A stretch of DNA of 64,000 nt from Bacillota bacterium (lineage in GTDB: Bacteria; Bacillota; UBA4882; UBA8346): the NCBI GenBank assembly GCA_023435565.1, contig JAEYRN010000062.1:62001-126000 (forward strand). Direction: 5' to 3'. Below, in pieces: positions 52,201 through 61,319 of this stretch. Numbering within the stretch: position 1 is the stretch's first letter; every line of letters starts with the position of its first letter. A program made the position numbers and the translations under genes. Under the pieces are notes generated by a model, which saw only the letters and a program-made list of their open reading frames with translations, ran no database searches and was not told the DNA's origin.

Positions 52201-54219
52201 TATCTTGATGCTCAAGGGCAATCGTATCACCCGGTAAATTTGAACCAGGCCCTCCAATCGGAATTAGAGAATCTCCCGGGGATGGATCGTGAAAAAGCAG
52301 CGGCAATAGTTGAGTATCGTTGCCATCGCCCTTTTTTTAGGATGGAAGATCTTAACGATGTTCCGGGAATGTACCCTTATTTGGTTGATAAACTAAAGGA
52401 ACAAGGTCTGATCACAATTAATCCTCTGGTAGTAAGGTTGGATCAACTGAGAATCGGTCCCCTTGACTTTCTTTATTTGGCGTCGGTTTTACCGGGGGAA
52501 GGAGAGACTGAGCTTGAGCAACGTCTTAAATATTATGTGCGGCAGCAAAACCAGCTGGATCCAAATTCCGAACTGAGGATTGATTTTGATAGGACGGACG
52601 GATTTACCGCTCGAAGCTTCTCTGAAGCGGTCGAACTGGGCCGCCGGGTGTTCGAGTCAATTTCCGGGGCAACTGCTTTAGGTCCTGAAGCGCTATGTCA
52701 TCCGGATGAAAAAACAAGTGGTTTTACATATGATTATTCGGGGCTTCATTTAAAATTGAGATTGTCATGCCTGGATTTATCAAGCTTAGCGCTTGAATTA
52801 GAACAAGCGGTAGAATTACCCGACCCAATGATCTATTTTTATATCGGTTATTATGGTATTGAAGGGTCAATCCCGCCTTCTCCGCTGAGGGACCCGGATC
52901 CGGAAGGCCGAAAAAATTCCGTCTTAAAAATTATTCATTCTAAAACGGAAAAATGCGACCAATTACTTAAGAAAGCTGAAACAAATCAAGATGTAAAATT
53001 GCTGATTGACGCCGCTAAAATAATTTTCGGGAATTCTTTCGTGGTTATTCCGCCTTTTACTGCATCCTCCCATAATTATCAATCAATGATCTCTTCCGAT
53101 TATCAAAAAACCAGCTTGAAGATTAAAAACAACGAACGTATCTACCTTTGGCTGCAGCAGGCGGCTGAAACCCATGAAGCAATAAGGCGGTTTGAAGAGA
53201 TGCTAATGGCAGCCGAAGCTTGGCAAGCATCGGAGGGTGATATTAAACGGGCGGAGAGCAGCTTAATTCCCAGGGTAATTCAATTGGCTACGGAACAATG
53301 TCCCTGGATGGCCCTATCAGATGAAGAATTACGGACTTTCTTCAACAAATTAAGTTATCAAGAATGGCAAAATAAAATAAAGGAAGAAGGCCGCCCCCGG
53401 GGGGTCCAATCAATTATCTGCCTCATGCCGCAGGATATTGACTTTACCAGGCCGATCGCCGGGTTTTTAGTTGATCAATGGGACGAATTCATTCCCGGCG
53501 AATCACAGGTCACCGGCGTCAGTTTTAAATATGACCGTCCCAACGCTCAAGCGCCCCAGGCTTTACTGGTGGCGGTACCCGGAACCTGGGATGCGAATGA
53601 ATCCTGGACCCATCTGAAAATACAAGAGATTGTAAATGATACGGCGGACCTAGTTAAGGTAAGAACAGTTGATCTGGATGCAATGAAACAGATGGGACAG
53701 TTTACACCGGCCTTATTTTTGCCTTCTAAGCCGGACAATCCCCACTGGTACAGGGAAGCGGCTGTCTTACATGCTGATTTTACTGAATTTGGGGAAGGAA
53801 GCACTTTAGGTGAGTCTTTTGAGATTAAAGGATTCGTCTTTAATAACCTTTCAAAAGAGCAACCGTTAAAAATCAAAATGGTGGATTTTTCTTTTCCTGA
53901 TTTAAAGCTAGGTGACTCTTACTACGACGGTATTATGCCGAAAAAGGCGCTGGAATTTGGCGCCCAGGGTATTCTGATCGACCTCCCGTGGCCCGCCACG
54001 AGGATTCAACTTAATGCCGCCGTTCATTCTTCGCCTTTTATTAAGATTTACTCTTTGGATCGGCAAAATCAAATCATTGCTGAGGAAACCGTAACAGATT
54101 TCAACCATTTACCTACTTTTTATTTAGATAATAGTTTATCCGGAAAATTGATAACTAAAGTTAAGTTAACCGGGGGCGGCGGTCAAGGTGTTATCAATCA
54201 GATAGTAATCCGTATATAG
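49258..54219 (+). CDS. Giant conserved protein with two helix-hairpin-helix segments, function unknown
   Basis: A 1653-residue soluble protein, first of a five-gene run. I know similar sequences only as uncharacterised proteins. The N-terminus has a helix-hairpin-helix (about 61-90, AEIHSIRGVGPDTLNDIF), then a block beginning FPVRLETRF and LLVRIYPDDI. The middle block has HSHRLDAWLSSFAVKRLQAM, IGAYGWIENL, GGYIHAPSLGQAAAGAVLR and LLGYIFERGLHD. A second, ComEA-like helix-hairpin-helix is at about 1003-1045 (LPGMDREKAAAIVEYR with LNDVPGM). The C-terminal part is beta-rich. No signal peptide or membrane segment was seen. RBS is AAGGTG. Confidence 0.8.
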   Translation: MDWIEKRNRTILDFINKANNPEEIVTKVKDDPLIGKSPPRAYGIRLSLAKSILQKRNSLPGEQFTSIAEIHSIRGVGPDTLNDIFFSCAPAQLSCDYPVLLFPVRLETRFIDNELLVRIYPDDICIELHNRNLSDIEKEAGKSFLELWNTALTTESKRDAWHGFAERFGPGRAAWIFKKVRESIIDESVTSGPVVRVLPDCFMVTLYQGDKSFNFIGNPIPDKLPLMTGPADQPDLRNPLYNKDAAWVWDFNSAVKLGMALRIDLNSLDLQDNTYFDRIVVVGINRKVNHDEGRALLGQLFENHLYTHGLSFLPYGTPTNNTQNVKSDYSKSVSIFKDGPEKDNIISDTPNYAVCLAESLGIDTSILILSGNSNLSEFPLIKEFQETLWPALGDYYLNVILSAGLSNQDRLNVWTHFSKFVRARGPLPAIRTGKQPYGVLSVTAIRNWGPSEYDNEAGHSNLRQFDTELHSILKNLFDMWLKLAESPEQLVPKVGKDEDPDRELLRILAMAPHAVSYKARLQLDERFTAWSLNATKKQLFGGYADIQAEEWALKWFEKKEAGSQVLSGIYNNKNWSDANILKLFNWAQAKDIPIPFARDHTTPENPLEYLNLFKNDEIPGEDPSKPLLYELLRCGILFQKKLSNPLSSNGTHLRSLIDRISQVNPDVDQLENLLRDIFDLHSHRLDAWLSSFAVKRLQAMRKKPGREQGIFIGAYGWIENLCRAPKEITSNEGGYIHAPSLGQAAAGAVLRNAYLTHRRDNQGNSFKINLNSRRVRRALRIIDGVREGQRLSDLLGYIFERGLHDRNQDIYISAFRSAYPLLGRQGSAESVETETIATRNVVDGLRLAGEWRDDQEKVRRAIALNISESVIKELNELTDALDSVSDLLLYESVYQSVQGNYERSGAALEAMSGAAFPPLIESVKTKPTGTLFGQKVSIILNEKRDFLSQGVREFIEPTLAAWFDGLLGNMDDVGCSVYIDQYLDAQGQSYHPVNLNQALQSELENLPGMDREKAAAIVEYRCHRPFFRMEDLNDVPGMYPYLVDKLKEQGLITINPLVVRLDQLRIGPLDFLYLASVLPGEGETELEQRLKYYVRQQNQLDPNSELRIDFDRTDGFTARSFSEAVELGRRVFESISGATALGPEALCHPDEKTSGFTYDYSGLHLKLRLSCLDLSSLALELEQAVELPDPMIYFYIGYYGIEGSIPPSPLRDPDPEGRKNSVLKIIHSKTEKCDQLLKKAETNQDVKLLIDAAKIIFGNSFVVIPPFTASSHNYQSMISSDYQKTSLKIKNNERIYLWLQQAAETHEAIRRFEEMLMAAEAWQASEGDIKRAESSLIPRVIQLATEQCPWMALSDEELRTFFNKLSYQEWQNKIKEEGRPRGVQSIICLMPQDIDFTRPIAGFLVDQWDEFIPGESQVTGVSFKYDRPNAQAPQALLVAVPGTWDANESWTHLKIQEIVNDTADLVKVRTVDLDAMKQMGQFTPALFLPSKPDNPHWYREAAVLHADFTEFGEGSTLGESFEIKGFVFNNLSKEQPLKIKMVDFSFPDLKLGDSYYDGIMPKKALEFGAQGILIDLPWPATRIQLNAAVHSSPFIKIYSLDRQNQIIAEETVTDFNHLPTFYLDNSLSGKLITKVKLTGGGGQGVINQIVIRI

Positions 54220-54259
54220 AAGCGAACAGTCATTAGATAAGGGTGAGAGGAGTTCAACA

Positions 54260-56185
54260 ATGAACTGGTTTGGGGAAATACCGGATGATTTTGATAAATA
54301 CTTTGGATCATGGGTACGCTTCGAACCACGGGCACGGGCGGATGATTTTAGCCAAGGCTTGGAGGCAAGAATTGCCGATCCCTTGTGGATGCTGGCCCGC
54401 CAGTGGCAGATGGGCGAGTTTCAAGGCGAGGACAACGGTTCTCCAGTTAGGGTAAATTTAGAATACCAAAACACAAAACTCGATCGCGTTTATCACGGCT
54501 TCTCTAACTTTGCGGTAAACCTGGAATACAATCAAGTGAATAACCCTCACCTGGAATCCTTATTGGAAGGTTTGGATATTTCATTGCCACTGGATCAGCT
54601 TAATCGGGTCCGGAGGCCCAAAGATTTAGGGCAGTTAATTCCGAATGAATTAGGGATTGAGCCGGGAGATCTAATCGAAAAAAGATCATTGCCGTTGGAA
54701 ACGATAGTGGAATGTGAAGAAGTCCCTATGGATTGGCGCTCTCGAATCCGAATCGGTCAACAGTTCGAGCGGTTTTTAAGACACAGGCTCGGAGATAAAG
54801 CTGTTCCTATTATTCTTGTCTTTAGAAGTGAAGGCTTTTTCCCGGTAGAGTATCCGGAAGGGAATAAGTCTATCGATATCGATTATGCCACCGAGCGTTT
54901 CTTAAAATTAGTGTCTGGAAAATCCATTGACGGCGGGAAACTGATGGAAGCAATCAACAACAATTCCATCCCCGTTCTTCCGGAAAATATTTTGGCTGAA
55001 ACCGGCGAAGCGGCATTACAACAGGTATACAATGATTTGATAATCTGGAGTGCAAGTCTTAATACTCAACCGAAACCAAGTCAAAAAACAGCCTGGCAAG
55101 GGCCGAAACTAGAGTCCCGGTTTAGAACCGGTTCTCGAAATCAGGGATTAAGATTAGTGGCTCCTGATTACCGGAGCGGAGAACCGGATTGGTATGTTTT
55201 TGATATTCAAAGTATTCCATCAAATATTATTGGGGCCCGTACCACCAAATATTTTAACCCAACCAGGGTCGGGTTTCCGAGTAAGCCGAATGAGCGTTGG
55301 TGGACTTTTGAGGACCATCGGATTGATTTTGGAAACCTGGAAGCCGGCGCCACAGATATCGTCAAATTAATCCTGATGGAATTTGCTCTGATCTATGGGG
55401 ATGACTGGTATTTGATACCTCTGGAGGTTCCGGCCGGGAGCGTCACTAAAATTGTTTCATTAAAAGTTACCAACGTATTCGGCGAAGTCTCCCAATCGAT
55501 TCCGGTAGCCAGAAATACTGAGGGAATGTCATTTGACCACTGGGACCTCTTCTCTCTTACCGGTGATTCCTGCGCCGACAAGTTGTTATTAGCACCCCCG
55601 CCTACCGGTTATCGGGAAGAATCATCTCCTTTACAAGAAGTACGTTTTATCAGGGACGAGGGCGCCAATATGGTTTTTGCGATTGAACATACGGTCCAGA
55701 ATATGCTAGGGGCACCGGTACCCGGTTTTGAAGCCCAACTGGAAAGGAAACAACGGGAAGCGGTATCCCGGGAAAAAAATAACCAAGTCAAAAATGATAA
55801 CATAGACAGCCGGAAGACGCCCCGTTATCGCTTGGCAAGTGTGGTGCCGGAGAACTGGATTCCCTATGTCCCGGTCAATACCGGGCAAACTGGATTCCCC
55901 GTAGTAAAACTCCGCCAGGCTTTAATGCTTCGTAACGATGGCGCTGAGCAACCTACTGAAATTCAGCCGATGAGCAGGTTGCTATCGGATCCGGATACCG
56001 GTTCGAAACTGGAATGGATTAATGAGGAGAGCGTTCCCCGGTCCGGAGTTAAAGTTCAGCTGACCAAGCAACGGATGCGATGGATTGATGGAAGGACCTA
56101 TATTTGGTTTGGACGCAAGGCCGAAGTTGGACGGGGTGAAAGGTCAAGCGGATTGAAGTTCGACTATTTGGAATATGAGAAATAG
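54260..56185 (+). CDS. Conserved protein of the giant-gene cluster (ADPLW/LARQWQ family), unknown function
   Basis: A 641-residue soluble protein with no signal peptide. The N-terminal block has SWVRFEPRARADDF and then EARIADPLWMLARQWQ and MGEFQGEDNGSPV, a strongly conserved-looking signature I know only from uncharacterised proteins. The middle is rich in short beta-like segments (DYRSGEPDWYVFDIQSI, NERWWTFEDHRIDF). The C-terminus has a basic stretch and ends KFDYLEYEK. A good GAGAGGAG ribosome binding site lies 7 bases before the ATG and it follows the giant gene by 40 bp, so co-expression is likely. Confidence 0.78.
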   Translation: MNWFGEIPDDFDKYFGSWVRFEPRARADDFSQGLEARIADPLWMLARQWQMGEFQGEDNGSPVRVNLEYQNTKLDRVYHGFSNFAVNLEYNQVNNPHLESLLEGLDISLPLDQLNRVRRPKDLGQLIPNELGIEPGDLIEKRSLPLETIVECEEVPMDWRSRIRIGQQFERFLRHRLGDKAVPIILVFRSEGFFPVEYPEGNKSIDIDYATERFLKLVSGKSIDGGKLMEAINNNSIPVLPENILAETGEAALQQVYNDLIIWSASLNTQPKPSQKTAWQGPKLESRFRTGSRNQGLRLVAPDYRSGEPDWYVFDIQSIPSNIIGARTTKYFNPTRVGFPSKPNERWWTFEDHRIDFGNLEAGATDIVKLILMEFALIYGDDWYLIPLEVPAGSVTKIVSLKVTNVFGEVSQSIPVARNTEGMSFDHWDLFSLTGDSCADKLLLAPPPTGYREESSPLQEVRFIRDEGANMVFAIEHTVQNMLGAPVPGFEAQLERKQREAVSREKNNQVKNDNIDSRKTPRYRLASVVPENWIPYVPVNTGQTGFPVVKLRQALMLRNDGAEQPTEIQPMSRLLSDPDTGSKLEWINEESVPRSGVKVQLTKQRMRWIDGRTYIWFGRKAEVGRGERSSGLKFDYLEYEK

Positions 56186-56254
56186 CTGATCCGTCAAATA
56201 ATTGTATTGGGGCCAATAACAGTTAAAACGGTTATTTTTAAAACTAGGGAGTGA

Positions 56255-57775
56255 ATGGTATTGACTGAAGATGAACTTGAAGCGACCCCTGTTCCTGATA
56301 AAGTCTTTATCAGTCTATTAATGTTCACCCATCGGTATCGGCCCCATAATCGGACAATAGCCGGCGACCATCATAATATTCTTTTTTTAAGCGAAGGTTT
56401 TACGGTTGAGGAAAGATCGGTTTTTGACTCGATAACTTTAGAAACAGCGAAACAGTTTTTGAAAATCGCTCCTTTCAACTTACATATTGATGAGGAGACG
56501 TCTATCAGAAATAAATTTATGTTTTATAGCGCTTTTATTCCTTCACCGGTTTCCGGTATTTCGATTGAACCCGAAGTAAAATGTGATTTATTTGATTATG
56601 CGATTCCTGTTTGTAAACCGACTGACGATACTTTCAAATTAAAATATAAAGATTCCGCCTTAGGTTTAATTTATGACTTCCGTAAGGAAAGATTAACAAT
56701 TCGTAGTAAAAAGAAAGATACGGACTTAATACCGCAAATTATTAACAGAATTTTTTGGGATATTGATTCATCAAATCCTTATGTTGACCCGGACATTCCC
56801 GGGTGTTGGCTGGAGGGCGGCAGGGATTACGGCTTGGTTTGCATATTGGTAAACGATGATGTGAGTGGTGGGGTTTCCTATACCGATAAAGGTTATGTAA
56901 TATGTACAATTAAACATTCTAGTCTTTTTAGATTAACTCCAGATAAAACCGACCATTTCCCCAGATCCAATAAGTATTTAGATTATGTAGAGATTGCTTC
57001 CATAATGGCACATGAGTTCGGACATTCTTATTTTGAGTTGGGCGATGAATATGTGGATGTGAAAAACTATGAACCTAATCCGGAAAGGGCTATAAAGTAC
57101 AAAAATATATTACTTCGGGAAAATATTCCTTGGTTTTCAGGCACCGAATCGAATGAAAAATGGCTCCCGATATTAACTTCTTCGGAAGTAAGAATCTACA
57201 TGCGTAATAATAATAAACCCCTTAGTGTAACTAAGGATGTAATGAACGGAACTAAAGCGCAATTTCCCGACAAGGAATTTTGGGACCAAAATCCCGGTCT
57301 TTCCAGCAATTCACCTTGGGAAATTATTGGTTTATATGAAGGAGCTTATTATAGTTTTAAGAATATTTATCGCCCGGCGGGTTTATGCTTGATGCGCAAC
57401 AGAAAAAGCTGTACGGCGGTTTCGGTGACGCAGGTCCCGCCAATTATTGACTGGAAAAAACTTTCGGATATTGATTATCGACCCGAAGAAAAGCTTATCT
57501 ACTGTTATGGAAAAATGCTTGAATCGGTCAAAGATAATCTAATAACGTTAGCAGGAAACGAATATGAAGAATTCCGCAATGCTGTTGAGCAATTATACCG
57601 GCTTACTCATAGTGAAGAAGCCAACATCATTAACCGTCGCGGTTTTTGTTTTGTTTGTAAGTCCTATATTTTTGATAAATTGGAGCAAGACCCGGAAAAA
57701 CATAGTAAACTTCGAGAAGTCTTGAATAAGGAATACCCTGTTTTTAGCTATTCTAAAAAAGATCATCAAGATTAA
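56255..57775 (+). CDS. M64-family zinc metallopeptidase-like protein
   Basis: The zinc site HEFGHSYFELGDEY (His253, His257 and Asp264) is the metzincin-like pattern of the IgA peptidase M64 family, and the start HNILFLSEGFTVEER matches that family's N-terminal block. Unlike secreted M64 enzymes it has no signal peptide. The C-terminal 130 residues contain several Cys, including CLMRNRKSC and FCFVCKSYIF, that might bind another metal. ATG 56255 is only three bases from AGGGAG, so TTG 56261 may be the true start. It lies 69 bp after the 641-aa gene in the same direction. Confidence 0.8.
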   Translation: MVLTEDELEATPVPDKVFISLLMFTHRYRPHNRTIAGDHHNILFLSEGFTVEERSVFDSITLETAKQFLKIAPFNLHIDEETSIRNKFMFYSAFIPSPVSGISIEPEVKCDLFDYAIPVCKPTDDTFKLKYKDSALGLIYDFRKERLTIRSKKKDTDLIPQIINRIFWDIDSSNPYVDPDIPGCWLEGGRDYGLVCILVNDDVSGGVSYTDKGYVICTIKHSSLFRLTPDKTDHFPRSNKYLDYVEIASIMAHEFGHSYFELGDEYVDVKNYEPNPERAIKYKNILLRENIPWFSGTESNEKWLPILTSSEVRIYMRNNNKPLSVTKDVMNGTKAQFPDKEFWDQNPGLSSNSPWEIIGLYEGAYYSFKNIYRPAGLCLMRNRKSCTAVSVTQVPPIIDWKKLSDIDYRPEEKLIYCYGKMLESVKDNLITLAGNEYEEFRNAVEQLYRLTHSEEANIINRRGFCFVCKSYIFDKLEQDPEKHSKLREVLNKEYPVFSYSKKDHQD

Positions 57776-57863
57776 TGATTCTGGTATTATTGCTAAAAAA
57801 TTGACCGTTGAAAGTTAATTCGAATTTACCAAGTATCCAATTGAAATTAAAGGGTGTCGATCC

Positions 57864-60800
57864 ATGAAAAACGAAAAAGACATATTAACATTGGTTGAGG
57901 AGGAAATAGCCAAAGCTGCTTCCTTGGTAAAAAGGGTATTCGGTGATTTTCCTTCCGATCCGCTTACCTTTTTGTATTTCATTCGGAGCATGGGCTGGGA
58001 TATACCTATTGATGATCAGCAGATAACAGCGGCGCAAAACAGTAGCGGAGATGTAGTTGATTATATTGAAAATCTTTTAGACGGAGCCGGTGAAGGGACC
58101 ATTAAATATGCCGCTTTATTTATAGGCATCAAGGACTTTTTGGATAAACTTAACATCCAACCGCCCAATGGGGATGTTGTCGGTTTTAAACAAGAGTTTA
58201 CCGCCATCTTTCCAAGGCAGTTCTTGGATTACCTATTAATTAATTATTTAGAGGATAGTCATAGCAAGATATATCAGATATTGTCCCTTTTGGGTATTAT
58301 TGATACTGGCTACCAAGGACCGGTACCTCCTTACCGTATGGGTTACTTAAAATGTAACATTAATTGGGACAGGTTGTTTACCCTGTTAACCAAACCGCAA
58401 AACCTTCCGGGGCAAGTTTTTGGATGGGGGACCAATAATTTTGAAAGCATTCGGTTATTATCGTTATTACAAGATGTTATGGCCGCTTTTCGAATTCCCG
58501 CTTATTATGTTAGATTTGATCCGGAAATTGAAAATACGGTGGCCAGTCTTCTGAATATTGAACAGTTTTCGTTATGTATACCATTGATTGAACGTGAAGA
58601 ATCACAAATTGGCTTTCTAATTCACCCCGTTACCGCCGATAATGAAGGGCAAAATAATGCCGGATTGGCGGTATCGCCGTATTTAATCGGAAATGAAGCG
58701 CATGAAGTAGAAATTGATGATTATTTTCGTTTTGCAATCGAAGGCGATTTGAAGCTTGACAAAACAATGGGGTTGATTTTAAGGCCCGGCGGGGAGTTAG
58801 AAAACGCTCTAGCGGTCGATATGTTTGGATTGGGTCCAACTGATACAATATCCGGTAGTATGAAAGCGGTCCTAAGTTTTGAGGAAGAAGAACGGACGAT
58901 TCTATTGGGCAGTCCCCAAGGAGCCCGTTTTGAGGTAGGCCGAATCGGTTTAGGAATCTTTGCCAGCCTAAATCCAAAAGAGGCCGGGGTTGAATTAGCG
59001 TTGAAAGACGCCTCTCTAGTGATTGCCGCCGGGGAAGCCGATGGTTTTCTCCGTAAAATTTTACCGTCAAGTCCGATTCAAATAGATTTTGGTCTAATCG
59101 CAGGAGTTTCCTATCAACGAGGTTTTTATTTAAAAATTGACGATACTCCGGGATTGGAATTGACTTTACCTATTCAGGCCAACATTGGGGATATTTTAAG
59201 TATCGATTCATTATATTTATCCTTGGAACCAAAAGAAACGGTTTTGCGAAATGTAATCGCTCTCAGCGCCGGAGCAAAGCTGGGGCCGTTCATTGTCTCC
59301 GTCGATCGGATCGGACTGGCTTTAAACTGGGAATTAACTGAAGAGAATAATGGTAATCTGGGGCCGGTTGATCTGCATATGGGCTTTAAGAGCCCCGACG
59401 GATTGGGGCTGGCCTTAGACGCCGTGGTTGTAACCGGGGGAGGCTATCTGAGCTATAATGAAGCATCCCAAGGTTATGAAGGAATAGTCCAAATAAAGCT
59501 CTTGGAGATCGGTATTACCGGTATTTGTTTGATCGCTACCAGAATGCCGGACGGTTCGGAAGGATTCTCCATGCTGATTATTCTCTGTGTGGAGTTCTTC
59601 CCCCCCATTCAGCTTTCCTTCGGCTTCACCCTTTCCGGCATCGGAGGCTTGGTCGGTGTAAACCGGACGATAGCGATTGAAGCTTTACGGACTGGCTTAC
59701 GTAACCGGGCCTTGGACTCGATTTTATTTCCTCAAGATCCGATTCGGAACGCGCCTAAAATCATCAGTGATCTCCGGTCAATAATGCCGCCGGGGGAAGG
59801 ACGTTTTGTTTTCGGACCGATGGTAAAAATCGGTTGGGGTACGCCGAATATTATCACTGCCGATATTGGAATTTTTATTGAGTTACCTGACCCGGTTCGG
59901 ATTGTAATCTTGGGACAAATCGCGGCGGCATTACCCCACAGTGAATGCGCGTTAATTGCGCTAAATATCGATGTAATGGGCGTACTCGATTTTGGTAAGA
60001 AAGAATTGTCTATCGATTCCACCCTTTATGACTCCCGGATCCTTAATTATACATTGACCGGAGATGCAGCGCTTCGGTTATCATGGGGTGATAACCCATG
60101 TTTTGCCATGTCGTTAGGGGGTTTTCACCCCCGGTTCACACCGCCTCCCGGATTTCCCGATCTGCGCCGTCTAACCCTCAGTCTTGGAGTAGGGGACTAT
60201 TTTCAGCTTGATAGCCGGATTTACTGCGCTTTGACAACCAATTCACTGCAATTTGGTTCGGAAACCGCGCTTTATGCCAAAGTTGGCGGTATTACCGCTC
60301 AGGGTAATTTATCGTACGATACTTTGATTTATTTTTCACCTTTCTCATTCGCTGTAGATATAAACGGACATCTAGCGGTGCGCTTTAAAGGGCATAAGCT
60401 GTCGGCAGTCTACCTTTCGATGCAGCTGTCGGGTCCAATGCCATGGAACGCTAAGGGCTCAGCCGGATTTGAAATTTTGTGGTGGGATCTTTCACTAAGT
60501 TTTCATTACTTATGGGGTGATTCCCATGAAGAAACCCTGCCCGCAGTTGATCCTCTGGTTCCGCTAAAAGAAGCATTGGACCGTCCGGAAAGCTGGGGCG
60601 TTATTCAACCGCGTCAAATTCCGGAAATTATAAAAACTCAAGAGCAAATCGATACAGGAGTCTTGATCTTACATCCCGCCGGTTCCCTGGAAATACGCCA
60701 AAATGTGCTGCCGTTCGGAATTAAGCTCCAGAAGCTGGGTGTTTCACCGGTAAAAGATCATGATTGGTTTGAAATCGGGGCGATTATAATTAATAGTCAC

Positions 60801-61319
60801 CAAGAAAATTACTCGCTTCCTTTAACGTTAATTGAGGAGAATTTTGCCAGAGGGCAGTTTCAGGATTTGCCGGAGAGCGAGCGACTATCACGGCCATCTT
60901 TTGAAAAAATGACTGCCGGAGCAATTGCCGGTTCTGATATTATCCAATATAACGGACAAGTCAAGGCCAGAGAATATAAATATAACTCCAGTTTGTTGTT
61001 GGGGAAAGGAAGAGCTTTGGCCGCCGAGACCACAGCTAAGCCCGGTGCGGGTAATCAGGCTATTTTGCCTGGTGGTTGGGACTCAAATCAAAAGGCTGTT
61101 CGTACCGGCGTTTCCCCGGCTAAAATGAAACAAACTAAGGGATATGTAATCACCCGTAAAAGAGACATGACACTGGTGGATTTGGGCCCGGGACAGCCGG
61201 TAAACGATGGTACCCTTACCCGAATCAGGGCGGATCAGGCATTGGCTGAGTATTTAAAAATTCACCCCTGTGAAACCGGCAAACTTCAAATCATTCCCGC
61301 ATACGAGGTGGCAGTATGA
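57864..61319 (+). CDS. DUF6603-type giant beta-rich protein, unknown function
   Basis: A 1151-residue protein. The first 230 residues look helical and are unassigned. From about residue 280 to 950 it becomes a long repetitive run of alternating hydrophobic strands with many Gly, as in LGLALDAVVVTGGGYLSYNE, FGFTLSGIGGLVGVNRT and ILGQIAAALP, which I associate with DUF6603. The IEALRTGLRNRALDSILFP and MPPGEGRFVFGPMVKIGWG segments are distinctive. The C-terminal 200 residues are unlike the core. No signal peptide is seen. Its TGA overlaps the next ATG (ATGA), so the two genes are translationally coupled. Confidence 0.75.
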   Translation: MKNEKDILTLVEEEIAKAASLVKRVFGDFPSDPLTFLYFIRSMGWDIPIDDQQITAAQNSSGDVVDYIENLLDGAGEGTIKYAALFIGIKDFLDKLNIQPPNGDVVGFKQEFTAIFPRQFLDYLLINYLEDSHSKIYQILSLLGIIDTGYQGPVPPYRMGYLKCNINWDRLFTLLTKPQNLPGQVFGWGTNNFESIRLLSLLQDVMAAFRIPAYYVRFDPEIENTVASLLNIEQFSLCIPLIEREESQIGFLIHPVTADNEGQNNAGLAVSPYLIGNEAHEVEIDDYFRFAIEGDLKLDKTMGLILRPGGELENALAVDMFGLGPTDTISGSMKAVLSFEEEERTILLGSPQGARFEVGRIGLGIFASLNPKEAGVELALKDASLVIAAGEADGFLRKILPSSPIQIDFGLIAGVSYQRGFYLKIDDTPGLELTLPIQANIGDILSIDSLYLSLEPKETVLRNVIALSAGAKLGPFIVSVDRIGLALNWELTEENNGNLGPVDLHMGFKSPDGLGLALDAVVVTGGGYLSYNEASQGYEGIVQIKLLEIGITGICLIATRMPDGSEGFSMLIILCVEFFPPIQLSFGFTLSGIGGLVGVNRTIAIEALRTGLRNRALDSILFPQDPIRNAPKIISDLRSIMPPGEGRFVFGPMVKIGWGTPNIITADIGIFIELPDPVRIVILGQIAAALPHSECALIALNIDVMGVLDFGKKELSIDSTLYDSRILNYTLTGDAALRLSWGDNPCFAMSLGGFHPRFTPPPGFPDLRRLTLSLGVGDYFQLDSRIYCALTTNSLQFGSETALYAKVGGITAQGNLSYDTLIYFSPFSFAVDINGHLAVRFKGHKLSAVYLSMQLSGPMPWNAKGSAGFEILWWDLSLSFHYLWGDSHEETLPAVDPLVPLKEALDRPESWGVIQPRQIPEIIKTQEQIDTGVLILHPAGSLEIRQNVLPFGIKLQKLGVSPVKDHDWFEIGAIIINSHQENYSLPLTLIEENFARGQFQDLPESERLSRPSFEKMTAGAIAGSDIIQYNGQVKAREYKYNSSLLLGKGRALAAETTAKPGAGNQAILPGGWDSNQKAVRTGVSPAKMKQTKGYVITRKRDMTLVDLGPGQPVNDGTLTRIRADQALAEYLKIHPCETGKLQIIPAYEVAV

